Source of the DNA: Halorientalis pallida
GTDB lineage: Archaea > Halobacteriota > Halobacteria > Halobacteriales > Haloarculaceae
DNA: 38,555 nt
Reading direction: 5' to 3'
Assembly (NCBI RefSeq): GCF_004118325.1
Contig: NZ_RDFA01000007.1
Coordinates: 174,092-212,646, forward strand
The notes under the pieces are model-generated. The model saw nothing but the letters and a program-made list of their open reading frames with translations, made no database searches and was not told where the DNA came from. Below, piece after piece: positions 29,279 through 38,501 of the stretch. How positions within the stretch are numbered: position 1 is the first letter of the stretch; the number at the start of each line of letters is the position of its first letter. The translations under genes were made by a program, and so were the position numbers.

Positions 29279-31293
29279 GCAGCGATATAGAACACGCGAA
29301 GGAAGACAATAGATCCCAAGAGCAACCCGAGACAGACGCTGAGGCCCAATCAGTCGAACAAGAAACGGCTGATGCTGAAACTACAGACCACTCTACCGAA
29401 CCCGAGACTGACACGGACGATACAGCGCCGTTTTCGGTGACCCACGAGACGCCGAATAGTCCACTCCAAGAAGAGTCAGACGTTCATTCGTCGATTATCG
29501 CACCATCAGCAATCGAGAAGACGCCGGGTGCGATTCGAGCGGGCAACCGATGGCTCCAGACACAGTGGATCGGCGAGTTCGCGGATGCGCCAGCCGATGG
29601 CTTGCTCGAAGCGCTCTATTCGACGGGCGAAACTCGAAAGACGGACATCTCGATGCATCTTGACCCACGGGATACCCAGAGTACACTCGACTCGCTGGAG
29701 AACCAGTTAGAGGATCTGGAAGCCGAATTCGAGTACCTCTCCGAGAAGCACAGGGCCAGCGCTCGTGGTATTCAGAAAGACCTCGAAGATCACCGCGAGC
29801 TGTACGACGTCCTCCGGAATACGTCGATGCGGGCGTTCGACGTCTCGATGTATCTCACCACTGGCGCAACAGAACGCGAGAACCTGGAGACTGACGCTGT
29901 CCGGAAAGCAGCGAGACGTGCGCCTGCGAATCTTACGCCCGTCACGCCACGGTGGGCCCAAACTGATTCGCTCATCTCGGCCAGTCCAATTGGTGTCGAC
30001 AAACTCGATGAGTCACTGGACGCGAAGACGCCGATGCTCGCCGGCGCTGTCGGTGCGATGTTCCCGTTCGTCTCTGGGTCGTTCGCCGAACCGGGTGTCG
30101 AGTACGGCACCTACGCACTCAATGAGAGTCCGCTCATCCTCGATCGATTCAACCGCGAGACGGGCTACTGTACGATGGTCATCGGGCAACTAGGGGCTGG
30201 GAAGTCCTTCTCGACGAAACTGCAACTGCTCAGGCGGGCGATGTACGATCCGGAGACGCTGATCGTCATGCTCGATCCGATGGAGGGGTTCGCGGGTGTG
30301 AACGAAGCCCTTGGTGGTGAACGGATAACGGTGGGTGGTCGCCGTGGGTTCAATCCGCTTGAACTACAATCGACACCGCAACACGTCCTGGATCGTGTGC
30401 CCGATCTGGATCCGTGGTCTGAACAGATTAGCTGGGTGCTGACCTTCTGTGATACCTTCTTCACCCACGTCGCGAACAATCCCCTTGGCGAGCGCAAGCA
30501 GACGCTTAGGCGAGCGGTACAGGAAGCCTACGAGCGGCAGGGAATCGAGCGCGATCCGAAGACCCACCATCACGAGTCGCCGACGATTCGAGACGTAATC
30601 GCTGTTCTCGAAGATATGCTGGACGATCCGGTCGCCTTTGGCTATCCGACAGCCAGCGAGCAAGAAAGTGTTCGGAAAGATGCCCAATCTTTGCTGACGG
30701 ACCTGCGGCCATCGTTCCGTCCGGATGGTGACCTCGCGAATCTCGCCCAACCTACGGAGTTCGATCTGGACTCGAAGGTACTCTATCTTGATCTCCACCA
30801 GGAAGAAGGTGCGCGCGGAAGAACTGAGACGAGTCTCATGATGTCCGTCCTGTTCAATGCGGTCTACGAACGGGCAAAGCAGACGGACAAACGAGTGGTA
30901 TTTGTTATTGACGAAGCCCACTACCTGATGAACGATGCGACCTCGCTGGAGTTCTTAGAGATGGCCGTTCGACACAGTCGCCACTACGACCTCTCTCTGC
31001 ACTTCATCACCCAGACCGGTGGTGAGTTCACGCTCACACCGCAGGCACAGACGATTTCGAATCTGTGTTCGATGACATTGATTCACCGGGTGAACGAGGA
31101 AGCCGAGAAGCTGGCGGAGTGGTTTGGTCTCAGCGAGCGCGAAGTGAACTGGGTTCGCACGGCAAAAGCTGGAAACGACGAAGACGGGTTTTCGGAAGCG
31201 CTGCTTGGGATCGACGAGGAGGGATGGTTCCCACTGCGAGTTCGGGCAAGTGGATTCGAGAAGCGTATGCTTGGTTCCAGCCCAGATAGTTGA
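29275..31293 (+). CDS. VirB4/TraC-family conjugation ATPase
   Basis: This 672-aa protein has a Glu/Asp-rich disordered front (1-80), a coiled coil (about 140-175), then a P-loop ATPase domain. Walker A is GQLGAGKS (304-311) and Walker B is VVFVIDEAH (542-550, with D546-E547). After these comes LHFITQTGGEF, which looks like a sensor/arginine-finger segment. VirB4 energises assembly and substrate transfer in type IV secretion. Its start overlaps the preceding stop (ATGA). This is the strongest evidence that the operon is a T4SS. A relaxase and VirD4 are not encoded here, so they must lie elsewhere or be absent. Confidence 0.92.
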   Translation: MSSDIEHAKEDNRSQEQPETDAEAQSVEQETADAETTDHSTEPETDTDDTAPFSVTHETPNSPLQEESDVHSSIIAPSAIEKTPGAIRAGNRWLQTQWIGEFADAPADGLLEALYSTGETRKTDISMHLDPRDTQSTLDSLENQLEDLEAEFEYLSEKHRASARGIQKDLEDHRELYDVLRNTSMRAFDVSMYLTTGATERENLETDAVRKAARRAPANLTPVTPRWAQTDSLISASPIGVDKLDESLDAKTPMLAGAVGAMFPFVSGSFAEPGVEYGTYALNESPLILDRFNRETGYCTMVIGQLGAGKSFSTKLQLLRRAMYDPETLIVMLDPMEGFAGVNEALGGERITVGGRRGFNPLELQSTPQHVLDRVPDLDPWSEQISWVLTFCDTFFTHVANNPLGERKQTLRRAVQEAYERQGIERDPKTHHHESPTIRDVIAVLEDMLDDPVAFGYPTASEQESVRKDAQSLLTDLRPSFRPDGDLANLAQPTEFDLDSKVLYLDLHQEEGARGRTETSLMMSVLFNAVYERAKQTDKRVVFVIDEAHYLMNDATSLEFLEMAVRHSRHYDLSLHFITQTGGEFTLTPQAQTISNLCSMTLIHRVNEEAEKLAEWFGLSEREVNWVRTAKAGNDEDGFSEALLGIDEEGWFPLRVRASGFEKRMLGSSPDS

Positions 31294-32266
31294 GACTCTG
31301 ATTACAGACCCTCCTCTGATAATGATGGAACACTAACCTATGATCCAGAGTGATTTGCCTCTCTAACATCATGGGGTGGGATCGGTCGATAGATCGGCCG
31401 AACAATTGCACATTCCAGTAAATCGACCGAGTTACGTCCATCTTTTGGCGACCAACGGTGTTGGCAGGCCCATTCAACTGGCCCTCCACTTCGAACCTAT
31501 GCGAAGATGGGCTGCTATTGCTCCTGTCGACTTCACGATCATCCCTGCGGGCTGTGGCGACACGACCGACGTCGAGGCGGATGGGACACCAACGTCGACT
31601 GCACCGACTGGCGACGAACCGACAGCAGTGTCGACCGTGGGCCATACGACAGATCTGTCGACTGGTGATGGATCGCCCACCGCGGCACCGAGTGAGCCGA
31701 GTCGGACTGCCGGCTCGCTGTCAGTGAACCTCATAAGCGTGACAGGGGATCAAGTACGCTAATTGTCGGACCAGCCAGCGAGATGACACTTGTCGACAGT
31801 GGCGACTGGCAAGAGGACGGGGGGTGCGTGCTGGAGTATTTGCGTGACAATGATATCGACCGCATCGACCATCTGACCACCAGATATGCCGACGCCGACC
31901 ATATCGGTGGAAATGCAACAGTGATCGACTACTTCGAGACGGAAACCGACAGCGTTGGTGCCGTGTACGGTCAGGAGATCACATTAAATAGCCAGACCTA
32001 CGAGCGCTATCTCGACGCTGTCGAAGAACACCGAGTGAAATTGTACGAGAAACGAGCTGGTGACAGCGTTACTAGGGTACATCGGTCGACATGCTGGTAC
32101 CACCGGAGTCCCATGTCGCCAGCAGTTATCGCAACGAGAACAGCACCGTCCTTCGAGTGGCCCACGGTGGATCGAGTTTCCTATTGCCCGGTAACGCCGG
32201 CCCCGAGGGTGAGGAGTATCTCGTTGACGAGTACAGGTCGATTATAAATGTGATGGCCCTTCGGGT

Positions 32267-32963
32267 GGCGGTGTTCAGATAAGATTGAAAAGTGAGGCGG
32301 GAGCGGTTTTTAGTGCTCTATGCCAAAAACCGACCGCCTCAACGGCTGTTTAGACCAGATCGAGTTAGAGTTTGTGGAGCGAGAAGCGACACCGCGACTG
32401 CTGATGAAGCTCAGTATTCAGTTATATCTGGCTGGACTCTCGCTTTCGAATACTGTATCGTTTCTTGAAGTATTCGGTGTCCAACGCGCACGATCCACCG
32501 TTCATAACTGGGTTCACAAGGCCGATCTACAGCCCCAGGACGGACGCCAGCCGGATCACGTTGCGGTTGATGAAACCGTGATCCAACTCAATGACGAGCG
32601 GTACTGGCTGTACGCCGCCGTCGATCCTGATTCAAACGAATTACTCCACACAAAGCTTGAACCGGTCCGAACGAACGTTTTTGCTCACGCATTCTTTACT
32701 GAACTCCGCGAGAAACACGACGTAGACGATGCTGTGTTTCTCGTTGATGGAGCCGACCCGCTGAAAGACGCCTGCCAGCGACACGGCCTCAATTTCAGAT
32801 ACGAACGCCATGGAAATCGGAACAGCGTCGAACGTGTCTTTCGTGAGGTAAAACGACGTACCTCTTCGTTCTCAAACTGTTTCAGCAACGCCGAGCGAGA
32901 CACAGCTGACGACTGGCTCCAATCGTTCGCCTTTGCATGGAATCAGCTAATCTGAACACTACC
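32267..32963 (+). mobile_element. IS6-family insertion sequence, 697 bp
   Basis: The ends are imperfect 17-bp inverted repeats, GGCGGTGTTCAGATAAG on the left and GGTAGTGTTCAGATTAG on the right (read inward). An 8-bp target duplication CTTCGGGT flanks the element at 32259-32266 and 32964-32971. It holds one intact transposase. The matching duplication means that it moved in here by itself, recently enough for the repeats to stay identical. Confidence 0.92.
32320..32955 (+). CDS. IS6-family DDE transposase
   Basis: This 211-aa protein has the DDE triad: D in VAVDETVIQLND (about residue 84), D in VFLVDGADPL (about 142) and E in VERVFREVKRRT (about 169), with an N-terminal HTH-like region (LSLSNTVSFLEVFGVQRARST) before VHNWVHK. 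Length and motifs are typical of the haloarchaeal IS6 group, which transposes by cointegrate formation. The reading frame is complete, so the element is probably still active. It is the only complete DDE transposase in the window. Confidence 0.93.
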   Translation: MPKTDRLNGCLDQIELEFVEREATPRLLMKLSIQLYLAGLSLSNTVSFLEVFGVQRARSTVHNWVHKADLQPQDGRQPDHVAVDETVIQLNDERYWLYAAVDPDSNELLHTKLEPVRTNVFAHAFFTELREKHDVDDAVFLVDGADPLKDACQRHGLNFRYERHGNRNSVERVFREVKRRTSSFSNCFSNAERDTADDWLQSFAFAWNQLI

Positions 32964-33231
32964 CTTCGGGTAGGCCACCATGGCAGTGATACACATTCCG
33001 GTGCGCCGTTGCTGGATGCGGCCACTCCGCGAGTTGCAGTGATCCCCAGTACCTATGACTTTCGGTACGGGTATCCTGACGAGGCCGCGATGGAGCGATT
33101 CGACTTACGGCCGATCTCACACCTAAACGTCATCTTCCGGGTTCACACTGGATCCGAGTACGGAGGTGACGGTCTATAACGGGAGCGAATAGGACACTGA
33201 ACCGGATCTCTCCTGGGGTTCGTGGAGTCCG

Positions 33232-33626
33232 GTGTATAACAACGGCGACGATTCGGTTACTACCGGGATGATACGGTCAACTTGTGATTCAGGAGGTGTC
33301 TTCGCGATTGACGACAACACCCACACGGCGGTACTGGACCGATTCGAAGATATGATGATAGTACTGCTGGCCGAAGGTGAGGACGATACAGTCAGGAAGT
33401 CAGTGGTGGACTGAGAGGAGCTGCCCGAGGATGGCCAGCACGTTGATATGGTGTTTACCGTAGTGGTTGCGAATAGGAACTGGTCGAGATGGCATATCAG
33501 GAGAACGAAACCGATGAGTGGAAAGAGGGTTTTCAGTCCCGCTTTGATCGGCTGTCGGAACAGCCACCCAAGGATAGTGATAATTCAGAACATATGACTG
33601 ACATGTCCGCTTGGACAGTAGAATAA
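33232..33626 (+). pseudogene. Decayed DUF3006-like gene
   Basis: HTAVLDRFEDMMIVLLAEGEDDT, then a stop codon (33412-33414) inside the frame, then EELPEDGQHVDMVFTVVV, then a frameshift into ELVEMAYQENETDEW and SRFDRLSEQ. These fragments match the DUF3006 pattern (an AVLDRFED start and a DELPEDGxHVDAVF core). DUF3006 genes usually sit directly behind ComEC-like MBL genes in haloarchaea. Both partners are therefore decayed together. Confidence 0.7.
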
Positions 33627-33768
33627 CAGTAGTTGAGGTTAGTCGTCTCAATACATCTGCTCCAACCTACTATTTCATGAACTGGATCGTAGACAGAATC
33701 CTCAGTCGCCAACCGTATTCGTGCCCTGTTCGAGAAGCGGGGAATGAGGTACGACCAGCTCTGGAATC

Positions 33769-34182
33769 TTACTCGTAGTAATGGAAACGCTTGATAACTT
33801 CCGCAAAGGCAACATTCCGTTGGACATCAGTGATCTCGATGGTAACGCGTTCGCCTTGTTTGCTCTCAGGGACAATGACGACGAACCCACGCTCAACTCG
33901 AGTGATGCCGTCGCCCTGCTCGCCGATATCTTCGATTTCAACAGTCCGTTGCTCTCCCTCTTGAACGGGCGACGTGTGTGGGGTATTCGTGGATTGGGGG
34001 GTAGCGCCGGTATCAGTGTTCTCGTCGGCTGTCGGTGCCGCCAGCACAGCCACACGATACGTCTGACTGAGCTGGAGATCACCACTCTGAACCTCTTGCT
34101 CTGGAATTTCGATAACAGCCGAGCCATTGCGTTTCTCGACAGACGCAGAGAATAGACAGCGAAGTTGGTCAGGAATATCCAT
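33769..34182 (-). CDS. TRAM-domain protein
   Basis: This 137-aa protein has an N-terminal part (MDIPDQLRCLFSASVEKRN, then SAVIEIPEQEVQSGDLQLSQ), a polar linker (about 45-78), and a C-terminal TRAM domain (RTVEIEDIGEQGDGITRVER, then GFVVIVPESKQGERVTIEIT). TRAM is a small beta-barrel that binds RNA, and single-TRAM proteins act as RNA chaperones in archaea. The start at 34182 is chosen; the longer frame adds unlikely residues. It looks intact and haloarchaeal in style. Confidence 0.88.
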   Translation of the reverse strand: MDIPDQLRCLFSASVEKRNGSAVIEIPEQEVQSGDLQLSQTYRVAVLAAPTADENTDTGATPQSTNTPHTSPVQEGEQRTVEIEDIGEQGDGITRVERGFVVIVPESKQGERVTIEITDVQRNVAFAEVIKRFHYYE

Positions 34183-34300
34183 CAGTCGTAACGTACACCG
34201 CTTGTCTGGCGGAAAGCACTTGACTCTACTCCCCAGCAATCCGTCAGACGATCTTGGGGAGATGGTAAGCCACAAATCCGGGGAACCGTATCGACTAACG

Positions 34301-34462
34301 ATGAGCGAGCGGCCTCCCCTCAAAGAACAGGTAACGGACCAGCTCAGGAAAGCCCTCGATGCGGACGATCCCGACGCGAAGAACTTCCACATCCGAAGCG
34401 CGCTTCAGTTCGAGGAGTGCATCGAGGCGACAGACCAAGCTGACAACGCCCACACCGACTGA
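34301..34462 (+). CDS. 53-aa small protein, unknown function
   Basis: MSERPPLKEQVTDQLRKALD is followed by ADDPDAKNFHIRSALQFEEC and ends in ADNAHTD. It looks like a small mostly helical acidic protein, with ATG at 34301 and stop at 34462. An AT-containing stretch (CGACTAACG) precedes the start. It ends eight bases before the stop codon of the convergent zinc-finger gene. No family is recognised. Confidence 0.6.
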   Translation: MSERPPLKEQVTDQLRKALDADDPDAKNFHIRSALQFEECIEATDQADNAHTD

Positions 34463-34470
34463 CGCTGTAG

Positions 34471-34626
34471 TTACTGCTCCGGTGCGACGACATCGTCACA
34501 CACCGGACACTCGGCCCAGATGCCCTCGCTGCCGTCATCCTTCTCGTATTCGACGAGGAGCCACGTCTCGGGGATCTGATCACCACACTCCGGACAGCGA
34601 CCGAGTGATGATGCGTCGGTGTTCAT
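34471..34626 (-). CDS. Small zinc-finger protein (CPxC type)
   Basis: This 51-aa protein (MNTDASSLGRCPECGDQIPE, then ETWLLVEYEKDDGSEGIWAE, then CPVCDDVVAPEQ) has CPECG and CPVC knuckles for one zinc ion. It belongs to a common haloarchaeal small-protein family (I believe DUF7837-like). The start at 34626 is chosen; the longer frame adds 31 residues without that character. Role unknown, possibly a protein adaptor. Confidence 0.72.
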   Translation of the reverse strand: MNTDASSLGRCPECGDQIPETWLLVEYEKDDGSEGIWAECPVCDDVVAPEQ

Positions 34627-34930
34627 ACGGGGTGGAAGGAGCGTGTGACTGGTTCCTTCCAGGTAATAGTGGAGCGTCCGCAAATGTAAGAGTTCGGCAA
34701 ACGGTCCTTCTATAGACACCGCGTTTCCGGTGAACTGAATGGTTTACCGTGTCGACGGCGCGACTGGCGGGGTCACGAAATGGCAGAGGCCCCCAATCGA
34801 GATAGAAACTCTCGGTACCGAGTCATCGACCTAACCGAATTTCTGTTCGACAAGCCGATATACTGGGCGAGTAACCGAATCACTCGACATCGACTCGGAG
34901 AAGCGGGTTATCCACAACGAATCACAGGGA

Positions 34931-35110
34931 GTGTACGCCGTCGTCGATGGCAACCTGATGTACGAGTTCTGTGACGACGACGAGGCGCCGAGCAGGACGT
35001 GCGAGTTCGGACTTGCGCCCATCGACGAGACGGCTGCAACGCTGGAGGAGGAACTGCAGGAAGCAGAAGCAGCCGCCTCGAACGGCGACGGAGATGCAGA
35101 ACTCGAATGA
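34931..35110 (+). CDS. Small acidic protein with unclear start
   Basis: The frame VYAVVDGNLMYEFCDDDEAP...GLAPIDETAATLEEELQEAE...GDAELE is clearly coding. Upstream in the same frame it continues (LDIDSEKRVIHNESQG) but no ATG, GTG or TTG is present before a stop, so either the gene starts at GTG 34931 or its 5' end has been lost or mutated. A 64-aa ORF in another frame (34780) overlaps it and may be the relic of the true start region with a frameshift. No family is recognised. Confidence 0.45.
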   Translation: MYAVVDGNLMYEFCDDDEAPSRTCEFGLAPIDETAATLEEELQEAEAAASNGDGDAELE

Positions 35111-35338
35111 TAGCTGGGGCGCTCGCCGACTGTCACGCGATCTCGCAAACTGTGGAGATTCTCCGTCAACGGTCAGCTGCCTCCACAAAGAGAAATGACA
35201 TAACAACGCATGCAGACTCATCCCCCTAAATCCAACAGCTGCTGAATCATCAGGGCAGATTCCTATCTAACCGTCTCGTACGAGACCGAAGGTGTATATT
35301 CCACAAACCTGCTCTCAACGTTGTTTGATACACGCGAC

Positions 35339-37867
35339 TTATTCGCTAATCATCTTGACAGTATTGAACTCGAACCGAGCGCCGCTGTCTCTGCCTTCTG
35401 TAATGCTCACCCCCCAGCCGTGTGCCTCTGCGATGCGCTTGACAATCGTGAGTCCGAAGCATGTTCCACCAGTTGCTGATGTGTTGCCTGCTTCAAACAC
35501 TGTCTTGCGGTCATTCGGTGGAATTCCTGGCCCGTCATCTTCGACATAGAAACGGCCTTTACCTGCGCGTCCAACGCGGACTGTGACGTCGTCACCTCCG
35601 TGTTCGACTGCATTGCTGAACAGGTTCTCGAAGATGTGTCGGAGCCGCTCGCGGTCACCACGCAGGGTGAACTCGTCAGCGATTTGGAATGTAGCCCCAG
35701 CTGTCTCGACTCCCTCCCAGCACTGCTCAACTAGGCTTGTGATCTGAATGGGAGCCATCTCCGCAACAGTATCGCCCTGCCGAGCGAGTGCGAGCGTGTC
35801 TTCGATGATACTCTCCATGCGCTCCAGCGCAGTCACGGTCTTGCTGAGGTGCTCCTGGGATTCGTCGTCACAGCACCGGTCTTGTAGCACCGTTGCCCGT
35901 GCCTGGGCAACGTTCAACGGGTTCCGTAGATCATGTGAGACGACGCTAGTGAACTCTTCGAGCCATTCGTTCTGGTGTTCGAGCTCTTGCCTATCCTCAA
36001 CCTGGTCAGTGATGTTCTGCGATACTGCCATCGCGTGAGTAATCTCTCCGTCACCCGCCCGAACAGGAGCCGTTTGGATTCGGTAGTGTTCGCCCTGATA
36101 CTCCTGTTCGAACCGATGACTCTCTCCGGCGAGAGCGTTCTCGATGTTGCGGACGAGTTCCTCGGCAATTTCGGGAGGATATCGGGTATGAGGTGTACTC
36201 CCCTCGATCTCTTCAAGAGATAATCCAGCTTCGGATAGTTCGCTGCCGCCGGCACGGACCACCCGGAGACCTCTATCGTACAGGAACACAGCACCGTCGG
36301 GGAAGTTCTCGACCAGCGTCTGATACTGTCTTTTTATATCCTGCAATTCATTTTCACGCTCTCTCCGGCCGGTAATGTCCCAGCTATTGACCACGTACCC
36401 TTCGACAGCCGGGTTGTCAGGCTGGTTGTTGCCCCTAGCCTCTATCCATCTCCAGGACCCATCAGCGTGTTGGGCGCGATACTCTACTGTCGCCGTCATC
36501 TCTGGATTAGTTACCCACTCCTCGAACGTGTCGAGGACTGCTTCGCGGTCGTCAGGATGGATGTACTCCCACGCCGTGTCACCGATAGTTTCCTCAGGAT
36601 CGTACCCGAGAATACGTTTGATCGACGGACTCTGGTACTGGAACACGCCGTCAGCGTCGAGAATCGAGATGATGTCGTTAGACTCCTCGACGAGCGCTTG
36701 GAACCGCCGTTCACGCTGTCGTCGTTCGCTCAGATCCCGACCAACTCCGACGAGACCAGTCACGGTCCCGTCCTCGTCGGTCAGTCGCGCACCGGTGAAC
36801 TCGTAGGGGCGACGGTCACCGTCGGCGGTCCGCAGGTCGGCTTCGACTGTGGCCTGTCCGTCCGCAAGCGTCGTTTCGATGGCGTCGGCGATGGTCTCGC
36901 GTTCACTCTCTGGGAATAATTCGATCGCCTGCATATCACCCAGAGCTTGGCCAGTATGGCTCGTTATCTCACGAGCTCGCTCGTTCCACCGTCGGATGGT
37001 GCCCTTAGTATCGAGCACGTAGAATACCTCCTCGAGCGCATCGAGTGCCTGTTCGATGAACCGTCGTTCTGCTCTGAGTTCGCGTTCGCGTTCTTTTCGC
37101 TCGGTGATATCGTGGACAGCACCCCGGAGTGTGGTGACATCGCCGCTCTCGGCGGCTGGCGTGATGGTCACGTCTACGAGGCGTTCGTCGCCATCAAGCG
37201 TCTGAAGACGCCAAGTACCCCGCGTATGTTCGCCAGTCTCGGCTGCCCGGTTGAGAGTCTGTCGAACGTCCGGTTGGTCGTTTGGGTGGTAGAGTTCGAT
37301 CGCTTCCTCTAAACTGTGGTGAGCGCCCTCGGGCAGGCCGACGAGTCGGCGGGTGCCGTCAGTCAGCAAGAGGTTCCCACTATCGAGGTTCAATTCAAAT
37401 CCACCGGTATTACCAGCGAATTCCGTCAGCCGCATCAGTTGCTGCTGTCTATCGGCACGTTTGGTCTCGCGTCGTGCCTCAACGGCATTACGGATCCGGT
37501 TGGCCAGGAGTTCGTACCGTTCGGTACCAGACCCCTTCTGGAGGTAGCCGGTGACGTCGGCGGCGATGGCCTCGCTAGCGACCTCTTCGCTTCCCTTCCC
37601 TGTAAAAAGAATGAACGGAATGTCGGGGTAGTCCTCCCGGACGGTCTGCAGGAACTCCAGACCGTCCATCCCGGGCATGTTGTAATCCGAGACAATACAG
37701 TCGGGTTGGCGGTCAGTGACGACTTCCAGCCCCTCATCAGCGCTGGTGGCCGTTTCGACACTGAACTGGTCGTCTTCGCGTTCGAGAAAGGTTGCCGTCA
37801 GGTCTGTAATCGAGGGTTCGTCGTCAACGTGGAGGATCTGAATCTTCTGTTGAAACCTGAGGTGCAT
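35339..37867 (-). CDS. Hybrid sensor histidine kinase (REC-PAS-HisKA)
   Basis: This 842-aa protein starts MHLRFQQKIQILHVDDEP (the ATG at 37867 is preferred over a frame 14 codons longer). It has a receiver domain (D15-D16, phospho-acceptor D61 in VSDYNMPGMDG, K101), then four PAS/PAC modules (about 150-270, 280-400, 405-520, 525-640) marked by their ends DITERK, DLSERR, DITGRR and NITDQV. HisKA follows with H645 (VSHDLRNPLN), then an HATPase with the N-box (NLFSNAVEHGG), DDGPGIPP and GTCFGLTIVKRI. It senses an unknown signal in the cytoplasm; no membrane helix is visible. The N-terminal receiver suggests a phosphorelay. No dedicated regulator lies next to it. Confidence 0.93.
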   Translation of the reverse strand: MHLRFQQKIQILHVDDEPSITDLTATFLEREDDQFSVETATSADEGLEVVTDRQPDCIVSDYNMPGMDGLEFLQTVREDYPDIPFILFTGKGSEEVASEAIAADVTGYLQKGSGTERYELLANRIRNAVEARRETKRADRQQQLMRLTEFAGNTGGFELNLDSGNLLLTDGTRRLVGLPEGAHHSLEEAIELYHPNDQPDVRQTLNRAAETGEHTRGTWRLQTLDGDERLVDVTITPAAESGDVTTLRGAVHDITERKERERELRAERRFIEQALDALEEVFYVLDTKGTIRRWNERAREITSHTGQALGDMQAIELFPESERETIADAIETTLADGQATVEADLRTADGDRRPYEFTGARLTDEDGTVTGLVGVGRDLSERRQRERRFQALVEESNDIISILDADGVFQYQSPSIKRILGYDPEETIGDTAWEYIHPDDREAVLDTFEEWVTNPEMTATVEYRAQHADGSWRWIEARGNNQPDNPAVEGYVVNSWDITGRRERENELQDIKRQYQTLVENFPDGAVFLYDRGLRVVRAGGSELSEAGLSLEEIEGSTPHTRYPPEIAEELVRNIENALAGESHRFEQEYQGEHYRIQTAPVRAGDGEITHAMAVSQNITDQVEDRQELEHQNEWLEEFTSVVSHDLRNPLNVAQARATVLQDRCCDDESQEHLSKTVTALERMESIIEDTLALARQGDTVAEMAPIQITSLVEQCWEGVETAGATFQIADEFTLRGDRERLRHIFENLFSNAVEHGGDDVTVRVGRAGKGRFYVEDDGPGIPPNDRKTVFEAGNTSATGGTCFGLTIVKRIAEAHGWGVSITEGRDSGARFEFNTVKMISE

Positions 37868-38182
37868 GGTATACAGAGTGTGTTCCCTGTGTAAAATATA
37901 TTGGAGCAAAATAAGATCTGAAACTGTTCTTGTTGGACCCTAGCGGTTGATTCGGAGTTGACTGGTGGATAGAAGCAACGATCTGATGCTGAAATCAACC
38001 TCTATATCTTGCACGGCAATTATGGTCTTTTATTGATATATTTTCATCTCACCGATCACTACACAGCCTGCACTGATCGTTCACCGGGTAGTCCTAATGA
38101 GAGTCTGCGAACCGGGCCATAGCACCCGTTACTATATTTCCATTCCCGATGATTTTTGTCAGAGTGCTATCTACTGGTGGCT
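37868..38182. other. Intergenic region between divergent genes
   Basis: No gene is visible. On the minus strand an AATATATTTT box (about 37896-37905) stands about 30 bases before the kinase start. On the plus strand TACTATATTT (about 38131-38140) precedes the PRC-barrel gene. The middle is AT-rich and shows no repeat I can define. Confidence 0.4.
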
Positions 38183-38428
38183 ATGGTAGTGGTCCTCGCC
38201 AAACAGTTCTCCAACAAACCGGTCCTCAGCGCGGATGGTGCAGAACTCGGACACGTGTACAATCTCACGATGGATGTCAAGACGGGCGCGCTCGAGAGTG
38301 TGCTAATCGAGCCGTCCGACCAGGCGGTCTCCGGGTTCGAGACAACTGACAACGGCCGGCTCCGCGTTCCGGCCCGCTGCATTGATGATCTCAGCGACTT
38401 CCTGATCGTCCGCAAGCCCGGTGAGTAA
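38183..38428 (+). CDS. PRC-barrel domain protein
   Basis: This 81-aa protein (MVVVLAKQFSNKPVLSADGA, then ELGHVYNLTMDVKTGALESV, then LIEPSD...LRVPARCIDDLSDFLIV) is a single PRC-barrel domain. Such proteins bind RNA, chromatin or ribosome-related partners, and haloarchaea carry several; some take part in cell division or ribosome maturation. I choose the ATG at 38183, because the longer frame (from 38156) adds residues unlike other members. The complete small domain suggests a soluble intracellular protein. It lies next to a kinase promoter but is transcribed away from it. Confidence 0.85.
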   Translation: MVVVLAKQFSNKPVLSADGAELGHVYNLTMDVKTGALESVLIEPSDQAVSGFETTDNGRLRVPARCIDDLSDFLIVRKPGE

Positions 38429-38454
38429 CAGGCAGTCGCGTGTGAGCGCCTGTT
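38427..38454 (+). terminator. Inverted repeat terminator after PRC gene
   Basis: AACAGGC (38427-38433) pairs with GCCTGTT (38448-38454) just after the stop codon, with one more T following. It could serve as a hairpin terminator for the PRC gene, and would also face the gene that ends on the other strand. Confidence 0.4.
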
Positions 38455-38501
38455 TCCACTACAGCGGTTGGATCAAGGCCAGGGCGCGGCTGACCGGCCG
38501 C

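Larger units (their letters stand above)
31499..33176 (+). pseudogene. Broken ComEC-like MBL-fold lipoprotein gene
   Basis: Pieces in shifting frames add up to one haloarchaeal ComEC-type metallo-beta-lactamase lipoprotein. They are a degraded leader ending in AGC (31499-), a Thr-rich linker, TLIVGPASEMTLVDSGDW, then TTRYADADHIGGN, where the usual THxDADH histidine is Arg. After a second frameshift (32060-32090) come NSTVLRVAHGGSSFLLPGNA and the VDEY segment. The IS6-type element splits it at INVMALR | VGHHGSDTHS; removing the IS and one 8-bp duplicate restores the frame exactly. A frameshift near 31752 and the missing His mean decay preceded or accompanied the insertion. Such proteins are linked to DNA uptake, but this copy is dead. 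Confidence 0.8.
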
